Counted from the stretch's first letter, positions 19,518 through 30,713 are shown. The stretch is 64,000 nt of DNA from Ampullaceana balthica (GCA_944989445.1 CALYLW010000017.1:692001-756000); one strand, 5' to 3'. Notes: generated by a model not told the origin, from the sequence alone. Made by a program: numbers and translations.

Positions 19518-22004
19518 CAGTGGTTCCTAACCTTTTGGGGTACATGCACCCCTTCAGATGCCCCAAAAAAGTTCATGCACCCCCTCGTGAAACTTTCAGA
19601 AAATGCATAAAAAATTATGTTTATTTTTAGGAACACAACATAGGCAACAGGGAATTTAGTGAGAGATTTGCTGCTTCTTATGATCAATCAGTGATTTAAA
19701 TCTGGGGACTGTTTTGGACAAAGCAACTCTGCATTCAACTTATTCCTTTCCTTGATTTTAACGTCAAAGGTGTGGAGAATCCTGCTTCATAGAGATAGGT
19801 AGTGGCAAATGGAAGGAGAGTCAGTACTGCCCTCAGAACTGGCTAGTTGTGGGTAGGAATCTAGCTGGGAGCACCAAAATTCAATCAAGGTATTGCAATT
19901 GAAGGCACTCCTCAGTACTTCTCTGGTTCTGAAATGAATCAGGTCATCTTTAGCAAAGTCACTGTCATCAATGTTGTCCAAGTCACAGAGAAAAGGATTG
20001 CGAATCCAAAGGTCTTTCCTAGGAATTTCTTGACAGAAATACCCATCAAAGGGCCTTTGCAATGTTGAAAGGTGCTCTGAAATTTCCCCTTTGATGTTGT
20101 CAGGCAGTAATCCCTTAGTGCTTCTTCCTGAAGCAGATATTACAACTTCATCCAAGAGTGGAAAGTTGGCCAAGTTGGACTTTTCTAGTCGTCGTTGGAA
20201 TAGTGGCACTTTGTTAAGGAAGGCTTTCAATCTCTCAGTAGCATCCATTACAGTCACAGCAGGTCCTTGGAGAGATGTGTTCAACTCATTCAAGATGTCG
20301 AAGATGTCAGCCAGGTATGCCAAGTAATGAATGAAATTTGGACAGTCAAACTTGTCAGCAAGGTCACTCTCTTTTTCATGCAAGAAAATGGCAAGCTCCA
20401 CTCTCAGTTCTACTAACCGAGAAAGTATCCGTCCCCTGGACAACCAGCGCCCCTCAGTGTGGTAGAGCAGAACTTCATGCTCAGAGAACTCCTCCTGACA
20501 GAAAAATTTGAAGAGGCAGTAGTTTAAGGCATGTGAGCGGATAAAATTTACAACTTGGAATGCAGTAGAAAGAACTGACTTCAAGGTTGGAGGTAGAGTT
20601 TTGCATTACAGGGCCTGACGATGAAGGATACAGTGTGTAGTGACAATATCTGGAACTTCTTTCTTTACCAGTGCTGAAAATCCTGATTTATTACCGAGCA
20701 TGGAGGGAGCACCATCTGTGCAAATTGAAGAAATTCTTGAAGTCCAGTCAAACTGGTTTTCAGCGAAGAATGCCCTGACTATCTGCAGCACATCAGCAGC
20801 TTTGGTAGTAGCTAGGAGTGGCTTACAAAAGAGAAATTCCTCGTTCAGCAATCCACTGAGAACATATCTTAGAAATACAAGAATCTGACTGCATTGTGCT
20901 CCATCAGTTGATTCACCCAGCTGCATGCTAAATGGATAAGTACTGCTTCTAATGTCGCACAAGACTTGATCCAGAATGTCTGCAGCCATGTCACTAATCC
21001 TGGAATGAATAGTGTCATTGGACAAAAGGACTCTCTCAACCTGCTTCCTCTGCTGGGGACCACATATCAGTTCCACCATCTCCAGAGCACAAGGCTTCAC
21101 CAATGGTGTGGGGCTTCTTGTTCTTTGCAATAAGATATGCAACCTTGAATGATGCCTCCAGTGCAGGTTTCTGTGACAAGGAAAATCCAAGCTTGGACAA
21201 GGTACTTGAGGTCAAGAAGCAAGCTCTTTTCTGCTTGAAGACCTCAACACTGTCCTTGGAATTGGATGGATGGACTTTCTCCAAGTGCTTTCGGAGTCTA
21301 ACGGACTTCAGGTTGTCATTGCACAGGATTTTTCCATAGACGAAGCACTGAGGCTTTTGTGTTCCATCTCTCTCTCTCTTTTTAAATATTATTTATTAAC
21401 GATTTTGAGGGAGTGATGACAATCGGAAAGTCGTACCAGTCACAGGCAAATTTTAACTGACGAAGTTGATGTTTTTAATGACCGGCATTGGATGCTCAAC
21501 TCAAGATTTTAGGTTTCAATGACGAATATTGGCGTACAATTGACGTTTTTAAGACCTTTGCAGCGTACCGAGCAACAGAAGGGAAGGAAAAAAAATCCCA
21601 ACATTTATATCCGCTCAAAACAGTTAGAGGGTCACCGGAAGACATATATCTGACGTATTTGATGACAAAATTAAATTATTTTTAGAAAGCTGTGACGTAA
21701 AACACGAGATTCCGAGGAAAACGTAGAGCGAACCGTTCATTTTGCGAAAACATTTTTCCGTCCATTTTCGACATGCGCAGAACGATTCGCGAACGAAAAA
21801 AAAGGCTGTAAATGGGTGCCATTTAATGCGACACGCCTTGCTTATGGTTTACATTTTCAGATTATCAGTTTTTCTTTTTTTTTGTCCCTTCTTCTTTTTT
21901 TTTCTTCCTCTTTTTCTTTTTTTTTCTTTGAATGGTTCATGCACCCCCTGGAACCTGCTCATGCACCCCTTGGGGGTGCATGCACCACTGGTTAGGAACC
22001 CCTG
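19518..22004 (-). mobile_element. hAT transposon (ZBED5/Buster-like) nested in the first hAT
   Basis: The ends CAGTGGTTCCTAACC and GGTTAGGAACCCCTG form inverted repeats, followed inward by GGGGTGCATGCACC-type sequence on both sides. The target duplication is CTCTAGTG (19510-19517 and 22005-22012), the same 8-mer used by the surrounding hAT. It contains a long minus-strand transposase pseudogene. Confidence 0.85.
19690..21284 (-). pseudogene. ZBED5/FAM200-like hAT transposase
   Basis: Reads on the minus strand from about 21284. SLSQKPALEASFKVAYLIAK and KKPHTIGEAL open the catalytic domain (overlapping frames 21284-21036 and 21190-20606). Next come STDGAQCSQILVFLRYV, and SSICTDGAPSMLGNKSGF with the CTDGAPxM core that carries the second catalytic Asp, then TTHCILHRQAL (the H-C-x-x-H-R motif). 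From 20584 to 19787 follows a 265-residue stretch with LLYHTEGRWLSRGRILSRLV, the conserved W-L-S-R-G block. The C-terminal dimerisation motif (LPFATTYLYEAGFS) is readable at about 19810-19770 but shifted by one base, just after residue 260 of that frame. A gap also separates the two main frames at 20585-20605. No BED finger is visible upstream. A decayed gene, more intact than the other hATs here. Confidence 0.85.
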
Positions 22005-22081
22005 CTCTAGTGTGTAGTCGGCTCCAAACTGCTGTTTAACAGTTAATGCGACCATCCGGCAAAAATGTTTGGAGACCTCTG

Positions 22082-22289
22082 CTCTAGTGTTTCAAGGTTT
22101 AATGATTTAACTAATGGTGTTAATCTTGTCAGTTTTGAATATTCTCCAGTAATGAATCTGGGAGCTCTTTTTTGAATTTGTTCTAGTTTATCAATGTTTT
22201 CTTTGGTGGATGGTTCCCTTACAGAAGATGCATATTCTAGTACAGGTCTCAACAAAGTGAGGTAGCATTTTAGTTTTATACCTCTATTT
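22082..22289 (-). mobile_element. LINE copy 2, middle segment
   Basis: Resumes exactly at the CTCTAGTG duplication and continues the reverse-transcriptase C-terminal region (minus strand LRPVLEYAS, KLEQIQKRAPRFI and LVKSLNLETLEQR blocks). It ends at CTCTATTT, where the next hAT is inserted. Confidence 0.8.
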
Positions 22290-23123
22290 ACCCCAGAGGT
22301 CCGTGGAACCGTTCAGGGGTCGGTGGAAAATTAAAATTTATTTAGTGGTCCCTGAAAAATGTCTGGGGGTCCACGGAAGGTTTAGCATAGAAATAATAAA
22401 AAAAAATTTATATTGTTGCGAAAATAAAAATGAACAATGAAGACTGTAGTAGCGATTATTATGTCCTGAGTAAAATACAGTTGTTTGACCTAGAAACAGA
22501 AAAAGAACTACGATATTTCCACAGCTGTAACCAATCAAAATGCTTGGTCTGGTTAATTGAATGGTGTGTCAATTTTGATGCGTGAGAAATGCGGAGACCT
22601 TACATGTAGGTCATAATTAAACAACCCCTTAAAAACAAAAATATTGACTATAAATCCCTTATATATGAGACATAACTAAAACTATTGATCATGTTCAAAC
22701 ACGACAAACATTTACAGACTGAAACTGCCTTAACTCCCCTTTGCTATAAAACGGGGAGGGGAAAGGTCTGGTCACAGATCACTGGACTGAACTCAGAGTG
22801 ACACAATGTAAACAAAAAAGCATGCCGCTACATATAGTTATATAGAGATGAACTTAAAAATGCATTAATTTAATTATGGTACGTTCGATAAATCTGAAAT
22901 TTTGAAACAATGCATTGTTAGGTGACACGAGTCTGTGGGCAAAATTTCAGCTTGATAGCATCACGGAAAGTGTGTTATTTTTTACTTTTGTTTTTTCGCC
23001 TGCGAACGACAGAGAGAGATGACGATAAACAAGATGTCGAAGTTAATATAAGGGATTTAATAAAACAACCCCGTAAAAACAAAGTTTTTGACTATAAATC
23101 CCTTATGTATGAGACATAACTAA

Positions 23124-23833
23124 TGATCCTACATGTGGAAGAAAATCAGAAGCCCCGAGCCTAGTGCTCTTCATGGGTCTTCCTGGAAGACCCTCCCAGC
23201 TATCTGGCCCCCTGCCACAGAAAAGGACGTGAAAGCTGGGAAACTCCCCCCCCCCGAGCGGTCGCTTCTGAAGCGGCCACCTGGGCATCCAAGACAGAAA
23301 GTCGAAGATGCCTCCCACTAAGTTGGCCTCACAAGGAGTACTATGACCCACTACCACTTTGGCGCCACCCCGGCAAAGCATACGAGCCTCAATGGTTAGG
23401 ACCGCCGCTATGCGAGGGATCATCAATGACCTACCTAGGGTGCAACCCCCACTGGAAGGTTTCCTCAGAGCTGGCGTCCGCTGCGTTCTTCGCGGTTCCT
23501 TTTGCTAATCCGTACTGGCACTCCTGGCCCTAAACCGGCACCGCTCATTGGCGTTGCTAGTAAAATTGAGGGGGACGAAACGGTCGATTCGGATTTACCC
23601 GACCCTCAACGGGTACTTTGGTTTTCATCATCGACAATGCATTTAAGATACTTTGTCTAAGATCCGTACAGCGACTGTAATCATATGTAACTAGAACCTA
23701 ACACCTAACATATCGGTCTTTGGCATTGCCTGCCGGGAGTTGTTGGTTTCAGGCCACCGAGTCACGGTCAGGTCCGTGCCCCACGACCCTACTCATCCGT
23801 CGAGCCCCGTAGAGGCCACCCCCCTTTCGACGG
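23124..23833. mobile_element. 710-bp retroposed insert with 15-bp target duplication
   Basis: Splits family B unit 2. ATGAGACATAACTAA occurs at 23109-23123 and again at 23834-23848. Long target duplications of this kind point to LINE-type retroposition. The first 300 bases (TGTGGAAGAAAATCAGAAGC, CTTCTGAAGCGGCCACCTGG, TTTGGCGCCACCCC) recur inverted at 30190-30495. The insert is much more GC-rich than its surroundings and has no clear ORF. The source element is not recognised. Confidence 0.7.
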
Positions 23834-25035
23834 ATGAGACATAACTAAAAGTATTGATAATGTTAAAACGCCACAAAAATGTACAGACTGATTCTGCCTT
23901 AACTCACCTTTGCTGTATAACCGGGGTAGGGGCGGAGGAGAGGGGGAAGGTCTGGTAACCGATCGCTGGACCGAGCTCAGCGTGACACGTAAAATGTAAA
24001 CAAAAGCATGCCGGTACGTCGACGGGTGGCGAAAACGCGTGAACTCAACTGGCGCGTGAAAGAAAAACAATAACAAACCGTGAATTTGAATTACATATGT
24101 TATATAGAGATAAACTAAGACAGAGAGAGATGGCGGTAAAGTTAATATAAGGGATGTAATTAAACAACCCCGTAATAAAACAACCCCGTAAAAAAAGTTT
24201 ATGACTATAAATCCCTTATATTTGAGACATAACTAAAAGTATTGATTATGTTCAAACGCGACAAACGTTTACAGACTGACACTGAGTGATGTACCCTGGC
24301 TTTAAAACTGGCGGAAGGGACGGGATGGGGTGTGGACATCGACGGGTGGCGTCAATGCATGAATTCAACTGGCAAGGTGAAAGAAAAACAATAACAAACA
24401 GTGAATTTGAATTACATATGTTATATAGAGATAAAATAAAAATGCATTAATTTAATAACGTTACGTTCGATCGATCTGAAATTTTGATACAATGCATTGT
24501 TAGGTGACACGGGTCTATGTGCCATATTTCAGCTCAATGGCATCACGGGAAGTGGGTCATTTTTTACTTTTGTTTTTCCGCCCTCCCGACCGACCGACCA
24601 ACCGACCGCAAACCCAAGACAGAGACGGCGGTGAAGTTAATATAAGGGAATTAAAAACAAATTTTTTTTTACTATAAATCCCTTATATATGAGACATAAC
24701 TAAAAGTATTGATTATGTTCCAACGCGACAAAAATTTGCAGCCTGAAACTGAGTCAACTCCTCCTGGTGTTAAACTCGAGATATTGTCGTCGATGGCAGG
24801 CGTAAAGTCAACTGACCCGTAAAATGTAAAGAATAGCGAACACTACATATAGTTTATAGAGACAAACTAAAATGCATTAATTTAATAACAGTACATTCAA
24901 TCGATCTGAAATTTTGATAGGATCTATTGTTAGGTAACACGAGTATATGTGCAAAAGTTTAGCTCGATAGCATCACGGGAATTGTATCATGTTTTACTTT
25001 TGTTTTTTCCGCCCGCCCGACGACGAACGACAGAC

Positions 25036-25038
<3 letters not shown>

Positions 25039-25134
<96 letters not shown>

Positions 25135-25147
25135 CAGAGAGAGACAG
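25039..25147. repeat. (GA)n microsatellite
   Basis: About 90 bases of nearly pure GA within a family B unit, at the GACAGAGAGAGA position that is short in the other units. Confidence 0.9.
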
Positions 25148-25707
25148 AGAGAGACGGCGGTGAAGCTAATATTAGGGATTTAAAAATATCATTTTTTAAC
25201 ACGGAAATGACGATGATTGCAGGGATGGGTAAATTTTGAGGTGTTGGTAAGTCATAATTACCTAAGGCAGGAAGAATCCAGCTTTCCATTGATACCACAT
25301 TTGTTATGATTGGACGATTCAAAATACACGAATCAAGTCAGCGAAAAGACTTATTTTATTCAAAGTTCGACCAAACACTTTTTTTTATAGGGCTAGCAAA
25401 ATAATCTTTACTTATACAACCCCGTAAAAACAAAGTTTTTTTTACTATAAATCCCTTATATATGAGACATAACTAAAAGTATTGATTATGTTCCAACGCG
25501 ACAAAAATTTACAGACTGAAACCAACTGATCTCCCCTTGCTGTAAAAATGGTGTGGTCACGGATGGCTGGACTTAACTCAGCGTGACACGTAAAATGTAA
25601 ACAAAAGCATGCTGCTGCATATAGTTATATAGAGATAACTAAAACGCAAGAATTAATAACGGTATGTTCTATCGACCTGAAATTTTAATACGATACATTG
25701 TTAGGTG

Positions 25708-25710
25708 ACA

Positions 25711-25808
<98 letters not shown>

Positions 25809-25822
25809 CGCGCGCGCGCGCA
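25708..25822. repeat. (GT)n microsatellite
   Basis: About 85 bases of GT, then GCGCGC and GTGT blocks, inside the last family B unit at the position where other units read GTGACACGAGTCTATGTGC. Confidence 0.9.
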
Positions 25823-26399
25823 AAATTTCAGCTCGATAGCATTACGGGAAGTGTGTCATTTTTTACTTTTTTTCCCACCCACCCGCGAATGACGGAGATG
25901 TAGAGATGACGACAAGATTTCGAAGTTAATATAAGGGATTTAAAAATATTTTCTAATATATTATGATAAATGTTTTAAAATGTTACTAACATTAAAAAGT
26001 TGCTTTAGAAACCTAATACATTGAAACATAGAAAGGCTTGAAAATGAGAATTTTGGGCCGTTTTCTCACCCGCACTCCTCTTCAAAGTTTTAGATGTCGC
26101 AGTGTGAGACAGACTACCGAAAATAGTTTTATGCAGCAACACAACTGCGACATGCATAACTTGCCCACAATATAAAGTCTAAAAGAGTCGTACATGTAAT
26201 CGACAATTTACTTTTATGTAATGCTGATACAACGTGTATAAGCCAATTTTTTAGGCGTAAATAAGTTTAGTATTGTTAGTTGGAAGTTTTGATATAGTTG
26301 AATTGTGTATTGTTATCCAGATATTGTACTTTTGAACGTAAGTAAATTTAATATTTGAATAAAATTTATATCTTTTGAAAACAATATGTTTCACATTTT

Positions 26400-26545
26400 C
26401 AATATACAAATACCTTAAGGTTAATTTTAAAAAATAAAATGAACAAAGGGATCGTAAGTTTAAAAAAAATAAAATGAACGAAGGGATCGTAAGTTTAAAA
26501 AAAATAAAATGAACGAAGGGTTCGTAAGTTAAAAAAAAATTAAAT
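26400..26545 (+). repeat. Tandem repeat, about 40 bp x 3.5
   Basis: Unit of AAAATAAAATGAACGAAGGG then ATCGTAAGTTTAAAAA, repeated with few changes. Confidence 0.85.
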
Positions 26546-26639
26546 GAATTGTATCCTCACGTCTTAAGTCAAATAATTCTAAATGATTTTACTGCAGCAT
26601 TACCGCCGTAGCCGGTCACAAGCCCGGGTGAGAGAGGAG

Positions 26640-27415
26640 GAGGGTTGTGCGAAGGGCTAGCATCCCTTCCCGTAAAAAAAAACCTTGCTACAAAAACGTG
26701 AACAAAGAAAAAAAAATAGGAGCACAGTTCTCTGCTTGCCTTGGCCTGAACATCCATGAGGGAAAAAGCAAAGTCATTAAAATAAATACATCAAGCAACA
26801 CTTCAATAACACCAGAAGGAACAAATCTTGAGGAGGTGGATAGCTTCACATACCTTGGAAGCATCATTAACTCACAAGGAGGGACAGACGCCGATGAAAG
26901 AATGAGAATTTGCAATTCAAAAACAGCATTTAAACAGCTAAAAAAGGTTTGGAGCTGCAACAACTTGACTCTCCATACCAAGGTCAGGATATTCAACACC
27001 ACAGTAAATCCTGTCTTGCTGTATGGAGCAGAAACATGGCGAATAACAGCAGCCATTTCAAAAAAGCTTCAAGCTTTTATAAACACATGTCTCCGAACAA
27101 TTCTCCGAATCCGCTGGCCCAATGTCATCACCAACGAGGACTTCTGGCAACGCACACAACAAGAGCCAGTGGAAGAGCTAATACGCCAGCGCAGATGGAG
27201 ATGGATTGGCCACACTTTCAGAAAGCCTACATCCAGCATTGTGAGACAAGCCCTCACATGGAACCCCCAAAGCAAGAGGAAAAGAGGTCGTCCCAAAATG
27301 ACATGGAGAAGGGAACTGGAGGCAGACACCAAATGAGCGGGCACATCTGGGGGCAGATAGAGAGATTGGCACAGGACCGGGATGCCTGGAGAGCCTTTGT
27401 TTGTGGCCTATGACC
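26640..27415 (+). pseudogene. RTE-like LINE reverse transcriptase, C-terminal part
   Basis: A 229-residue frame with [48 protein letters not shown] and [12 protein letters not shown], then [15 protein letters not shown]. These blocks ([27 protein letters not shown]) are diagnostic of RTE-type and related non-LTR reverse transcriptases after the catalytic palm. The stop at 27336 comes one frame too early. The usual tail ([26 protein letters not shown]) continues in another frame to 27413. The N-terminal endonuclease and FADD palm are missing, so this is a 5'-truncated, dead LINE copy inserted in the hAT. Confidence 0.85.
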
Positions 27416-27537
27416 CAGATGTGGACGAATGTGATGATTACATTGAAAACTTTACCAAATAATAGTTAATTAACCGTTTCAGATAAAAACATTTTATATA
27501 CAATTTTTCTTATATTTGTGTGTCCTTTTTTAACAGA

Positions 27538-29520
27538 TGAGTGATCCGAAGAAACAATGTAGACAGTACAGTGTTGAATATTTGAAGTTTGGCTGTATTT
27601 CATCATCACCGAATAGTATTTTACCGTGTCTTCTGTGATATAAAACTTTGTCGAATGATTCTATGAAATCTACCAAGCTTATGGAACATTTAATGAAAAT
27701 CCATAGTGATAAAAAATATAAAGATTTAACGTTTTTTTTCTCAAGCAGTTAAAGAAAAACATTTGAAAACACGATCAGTTCAACACTCATGGGGACAACA
27801 TCTAAGGGAAATGACGATGGACTACGTGCGTTTTATAATATTACTTCATTGATTGCAAAGTCTGCAAAGCCCCACACGATTGGTGAAGAACTTATTTTAC
27901 CAGCTGTAAGTGAGATGATTAGCACTGTGTCGCACAAACTAGCTTTCGACATCACAAAAAGAATTCCACTGAGCAATAATTCAGTCCAAAGAAGGATTGA
28001 CGAAATGGCTCAGTGTTGAAAATTCTATATGTGTGTACATAAAAACATCTGAATTTTCTCTACAGCTTGACGAGCCCACTTTACCAGGAAATGAGGCTTT
28101 ACTTTTAGCTTATGTAAGATTTGTAAAAGAAGGACAATTTTGACAAGAACTGTTTCCTAAATGTTTGGAAACAGATACGAAAGGTGAAACTTTATTTACT
28201 GAATTTGAAAAGTTTTTCGATGAAAAAGCTATCATCATCATCATCAGTCCTGAGACCGTTGCGGTCGTTGAGCGCATGGACACATCAACAGACAATGATA
28301 TCCACATTGGCCTATCTTGAGCGGCGGCCAATAATTCGTTCAATCTCATCCCTGTCCATTCCTTTATGTCGTCAAGCCAGCTTTTCCGCTGTCGACCTCT
28401 TCGCCGGCCCCCCTTCAACAGTGCCCCTTCGTCATTGCTGCCATTGCCGACCCAATTCTAGCTCGAATTTCAGCTTCACAGGTACCATCTCTAGATATAA
28501 TGGCTCCTAGATATTTAAAGGTACGTGCCTCCTCCAGCTTTTGTTGGTACATTACGAAAAAGCTACACCCTTGACTAATATCATTTCTGTTGCTACTGAT
28601 GGTGCTCCGGCAATGGTAGGAAGATACTGAGGCTTTCTGGCATACTTAAAACAAGCTGCACGAAATGTATGTTCAGTGCATTGTGTCATTCATCGACATC
28701 ATTTAGTTGTAATAAATCTTAATGAGCGTTTGCATGAATCACTAAATATTGTTATTAGAGATATTAATAAAATCAAAAGGAATGCCTTCAAAGAGAGATT
28801 ATTTGCTAAACTTTGATTGGAAACAAAGACTATAATCTTTTACTACTTCACACAGAAGTACGTTTGGTTATTTAAAAGTCCATGTTTAAATCGATTTTAT
28901 GCTCTCTTTGGTTCGGTGCTGGAATTCCTTTAAGGCAAAGACAATGATTTGAGACAAAATGTATTTAACACTAAAATGACATAGCCAACAAGACAGATTT
29001 GTTTGCCAAATTTAAGGAAACTAATTTGAAACTATTAGGTGACCAATTTAATTTAATCAAAACTAAAAACGTTATATCTACGTTTGATGCAAAACATTTT
29101 CTTTATAAACAAAACTTGGGAGAGAAGAATGTTTTCAGTTTCAAAATGTCTCGAAATTGCAAAAAGAGATGAAGACTTGCTTGCCTACTGTCAACACTTA
29201 ACGGCTCTTCATGCAGACCTGAACTTAAGATTTGAAGACATTCTTCCCTTGGATATATCCGAAATGGTGTTGAACTCTTTTGCTCGGGGAAAAACTCAGA
29301 TCCCAGACATAGATGAATCCATACTAATACAGGAGCAACTTATTGAATTATCCACAAATGAGGAACTTAAACCAATGTTTGAGCAAGGAGTCTACCAATT
29401 CTGGTTACAAAAACAGATCCCAATTTTATATCCTGCGCTATGGGTTATTGTACAGAAGTTGTTGACTGCTTTCCCGTCTTCCTATTTGGTAGAACGTGAA
29501 TTCAGTGACGTCCTAAAACA
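27538..29520 (+). pseudogene. ZBED5-like hAT transposase with BED finger
   Basis: Begins MSDPKKQCRQYSVEYLKFGC with a BED-type finger (PCLLCYKTL ... LMEHLMKIH: Cys-x2-Cys and His-x4-His). Then come LIAKSAKPHTIGEELILPA (27840-27900), SLQLDEPTLPGNEALLLAYV and NIISVATDGAPAMVGRY (TDGAPAM core at about 28580), CSVHCVIHRHHLVV (H-C-x-x-H-R), and a C-terminal 159-residue frame at 29084-29563 with NTKMT-like decay before it. The latter ends in LLTAFPSSYLVEREFSDVL, the dimerisation motif where YLCExxFS is usual. Several stops and frame changes are present. A LINE fragment interrupts it at 28232-28555. Confidence 0.8.
28232..28555 (-). mobile_element. RTE-like LINE tail with (ATC)n end and 10-bp target duplication
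   Basis: GAAAAAGCTA occurs at 28222-28231 and 28556-28565 on the two sides. The minus strand encodes GGRRRGRQRKSWLDDIKEWT and an AAQDRPMW block, the extreme C-terminus of an RTE-like LINE. It ends in a TGATGATGATGA 3' tail at 28231-28245. It is 5'-truncated to 324 bp and splits the hAT transposase codons after FDEKA. Confidence 0.8.
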
Positions 29521-29844
29521 CATCACACACACACACACACAAAAAAAAACGGCTAGACATTAGTGCTTTTGGGGATTTGTGGTTGCTACTCACAAACATT
29601 GAGCGGACATAAATACACTCATAAAATCACACGAAGTTCATCCAGGTCAATAATTTAAAAAAAATAATAATAAAAAGTTACATTTAAATAAATAATTTTT
29701 CAACAAAATGTTGTTTTTTTTTAAATTAGTAAATGTGTATACTATACATTTATGTAGCGTTACACTTGGGGTCCGTGGGCAAGATTTGACTATAAAAGGG
29801 GTCCACGGGTAAAAAAAGTTTGGGAACCACTTCTCTATTACATT

Positions 29845-30189
29845 CCACTGTAATGTTGACGTACGCTTCTAACATAAATTATATAGTCCTAGTTTCTAAA
29901 ATTGTAAATATGTTTGTCTACCTTGAACAATTTTGAGTAAAATTTATTCTGTATAGTCAGTGTATTTTTAAAAATGGTCAACGATGTAAACATTTCTATA
30001 AACAATAAGCATTCCCGCCCATCTCATTTGCTATTCTGCTGGGGTTCGAGCTGGCAAATTTTTTTTCCCCGATGGAGTTGGAGCGGAGATGGACCAAAAT
30101 TGCTGCTGGAAATACCTGGAGTTTTAAGTCTTAGGTGTAGCAAGTAGAGATTGCATCTTGTCATTCAGTAATGGTAATGCGATTGATTG
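29845..30189. other. No gene or repeat recognised
   Basis: Flank to the right of the hAT target. LINE copy 2 appears to end (5' truncation) within the first few bases, after CTCTATTACATT. Confidence 0.35.
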
Positions 30190-30495
30190 AATTGAATCTG
30201 CGGTGGTCCTAACCATGGAGACCCTAATGCTTTGCTGGGGTGGCGCCAAAATTGTAGCGGGTCGTAGTAGGGAATTCCACCCTTCCTTGTGAGGCCAATT
30301 TAGTGGGAGGCATTTTCGACTTGATGTCCTGGATGCCCAGGTGGCCGCTTCAGAAGCGATGGCTTCGGGGGGGGGGAGGGGGGGAGGGGGTTCTCAGCTG
30401 TTACGTCCCCTTGGGGGCCAGATAGCTGAGAGGGTGTTCCGGGAAGACCCATAAAGAGCATTAGGCTCGGGGCTTCTGATTTTCTTCCACATTAT
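30190..30495. repeat. Inverted copy of the GC-rich 23124 insert, first 300 bp
   Basis: The reverse complement starts TGTGGAAGAAAATCAGAAGC and carries CTTCTGAAGCGGCCACCTGG and TTTTGGCGCCACCCCAGC in the same order as 23133-23400. A G-run of over 20 bases (30366-30391) is expanded here, compared with a short C-run in the first copy. Confidence 0.75.
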
Positions 30496-30579
30496 ATTTA
30501 CTAAGCTTACGTATATATATGGTGTCTGTTTGCGAATGAATGGAATTGTTTGAGTTACAATGATGTTTTTGTGGGAGTC

Positions 30580-30705
30580 ACAGCATTGGGATCAGACACA
30601 GGGTCTCAAACAGGGATAAGACAATGGGGATCAAACACAGGGTCTCAAATAGGGATCAAGCATTGGGTCTCTAACAGTAACCAGACACTAGATTTAAAAC
30701 AGGGT
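30580..30705 (+). repeat. Degenerate tandem repeat around GGGATCA-ACACAGGGTCTC
   Basis: Three to four units of the type GGGATCAGACACAGGGTCTC / AAACAGGGATAAGACAATG, each about 30-50 bp with substitutions. Confidence 0.65.
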
Positions 30706-30713
30706 TAAGACTA

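Larger units (their letters stand above)
18046..22081 (+). mobile_element. hAT transposon (GTF2IRD2-like) inserted in the LINE
   Basis: The 5' end CAGGGTTCTCCAAACTACGG and the 3' end GTTTGGAGACCTCTG form terminal inverted repeats. The flanks are a perfect 8-bp duplication CTCTAGTG (18038-18045 and 22082-22089) of the LINE target. GC-rich GGCCCGCGGGCC repeats near the 5' end are typical of this hAT group. Only the C-terminal part of its transposase remains (18543-18900). A second hAT (19518-22004) and a Helitron-like fragment (19016-19452) lie inside. Confidence 0.85.
22615..25945 (-). repeat. Family B array, five units
   Basis: Units, all on the minus strand, begin at about 22620, 23066, 24165, 24660 and 25422. 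Each has AACCCCGTAAAAACAAAGTT, ACTATAAATCCCTTATATAT, GAGACATAACTAAAAGTATT, GACAAACATTTACAGACTGA, TATATAGAGATAAACTAAAA, TCGATCTGAAATTTTGATAC, CACGGGAAGTGTGTCATTTT and, at the far end, GTTAATATAAGGGATTTAA. The CTTATAT/ATATAAGGGATTT terminal blocks are inverted relative to each other. The 5'/3' asymmetry is the same as in family A. There is no coding capacity. Units 4 and 5 carry expanded GA and GT tracts. Confidence 0.7.
22290..29832 (+). mobile_element. Large hAT (ZBED5-like) with many nested inserts
   Basis: The right end ...AGTTTGGGAACCACTT is hAT-like. The left end ACCCCAGAGGTCCGTGG shares a GGTCC(G/A)(T/C)GG block with the subterminal right side. The flanks CTCTATTT (22282-22289) and CTCTATTA (29833-29840) agree at 7 of 8 positions and lie at one LINE position. 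A plus-strand hAT transposase remnant occupies 27538-29520. The 5' half is filled by a family B array, a 710-bp insert, microsatellites and an RTE LINE tail. The left terminus is the weakest part of the call. Confidence 0.6.

Noticed and set aside
20091..20327. Plus-strand frames over the hAT transposase (20091-20327, 20640-20888, 21103-21339)
   Set aside because: Antisense shadows of the minus-strand transposase.
23103..23426. 107-codon minus-strand frame in the GC-rich insert
   Set aside because: Lies within a retroposed repeat, crosses its left boundary, and the inverted copy at 30190 does not keep the frame.
24987..25322. Frames of SLSLSL and EREREREQ type over the GA tract
   Set aside because: Translations of a microsatellite.
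25698..25903. CVCVCV frames
   Set aside because: Translations of the GT microsatellite.
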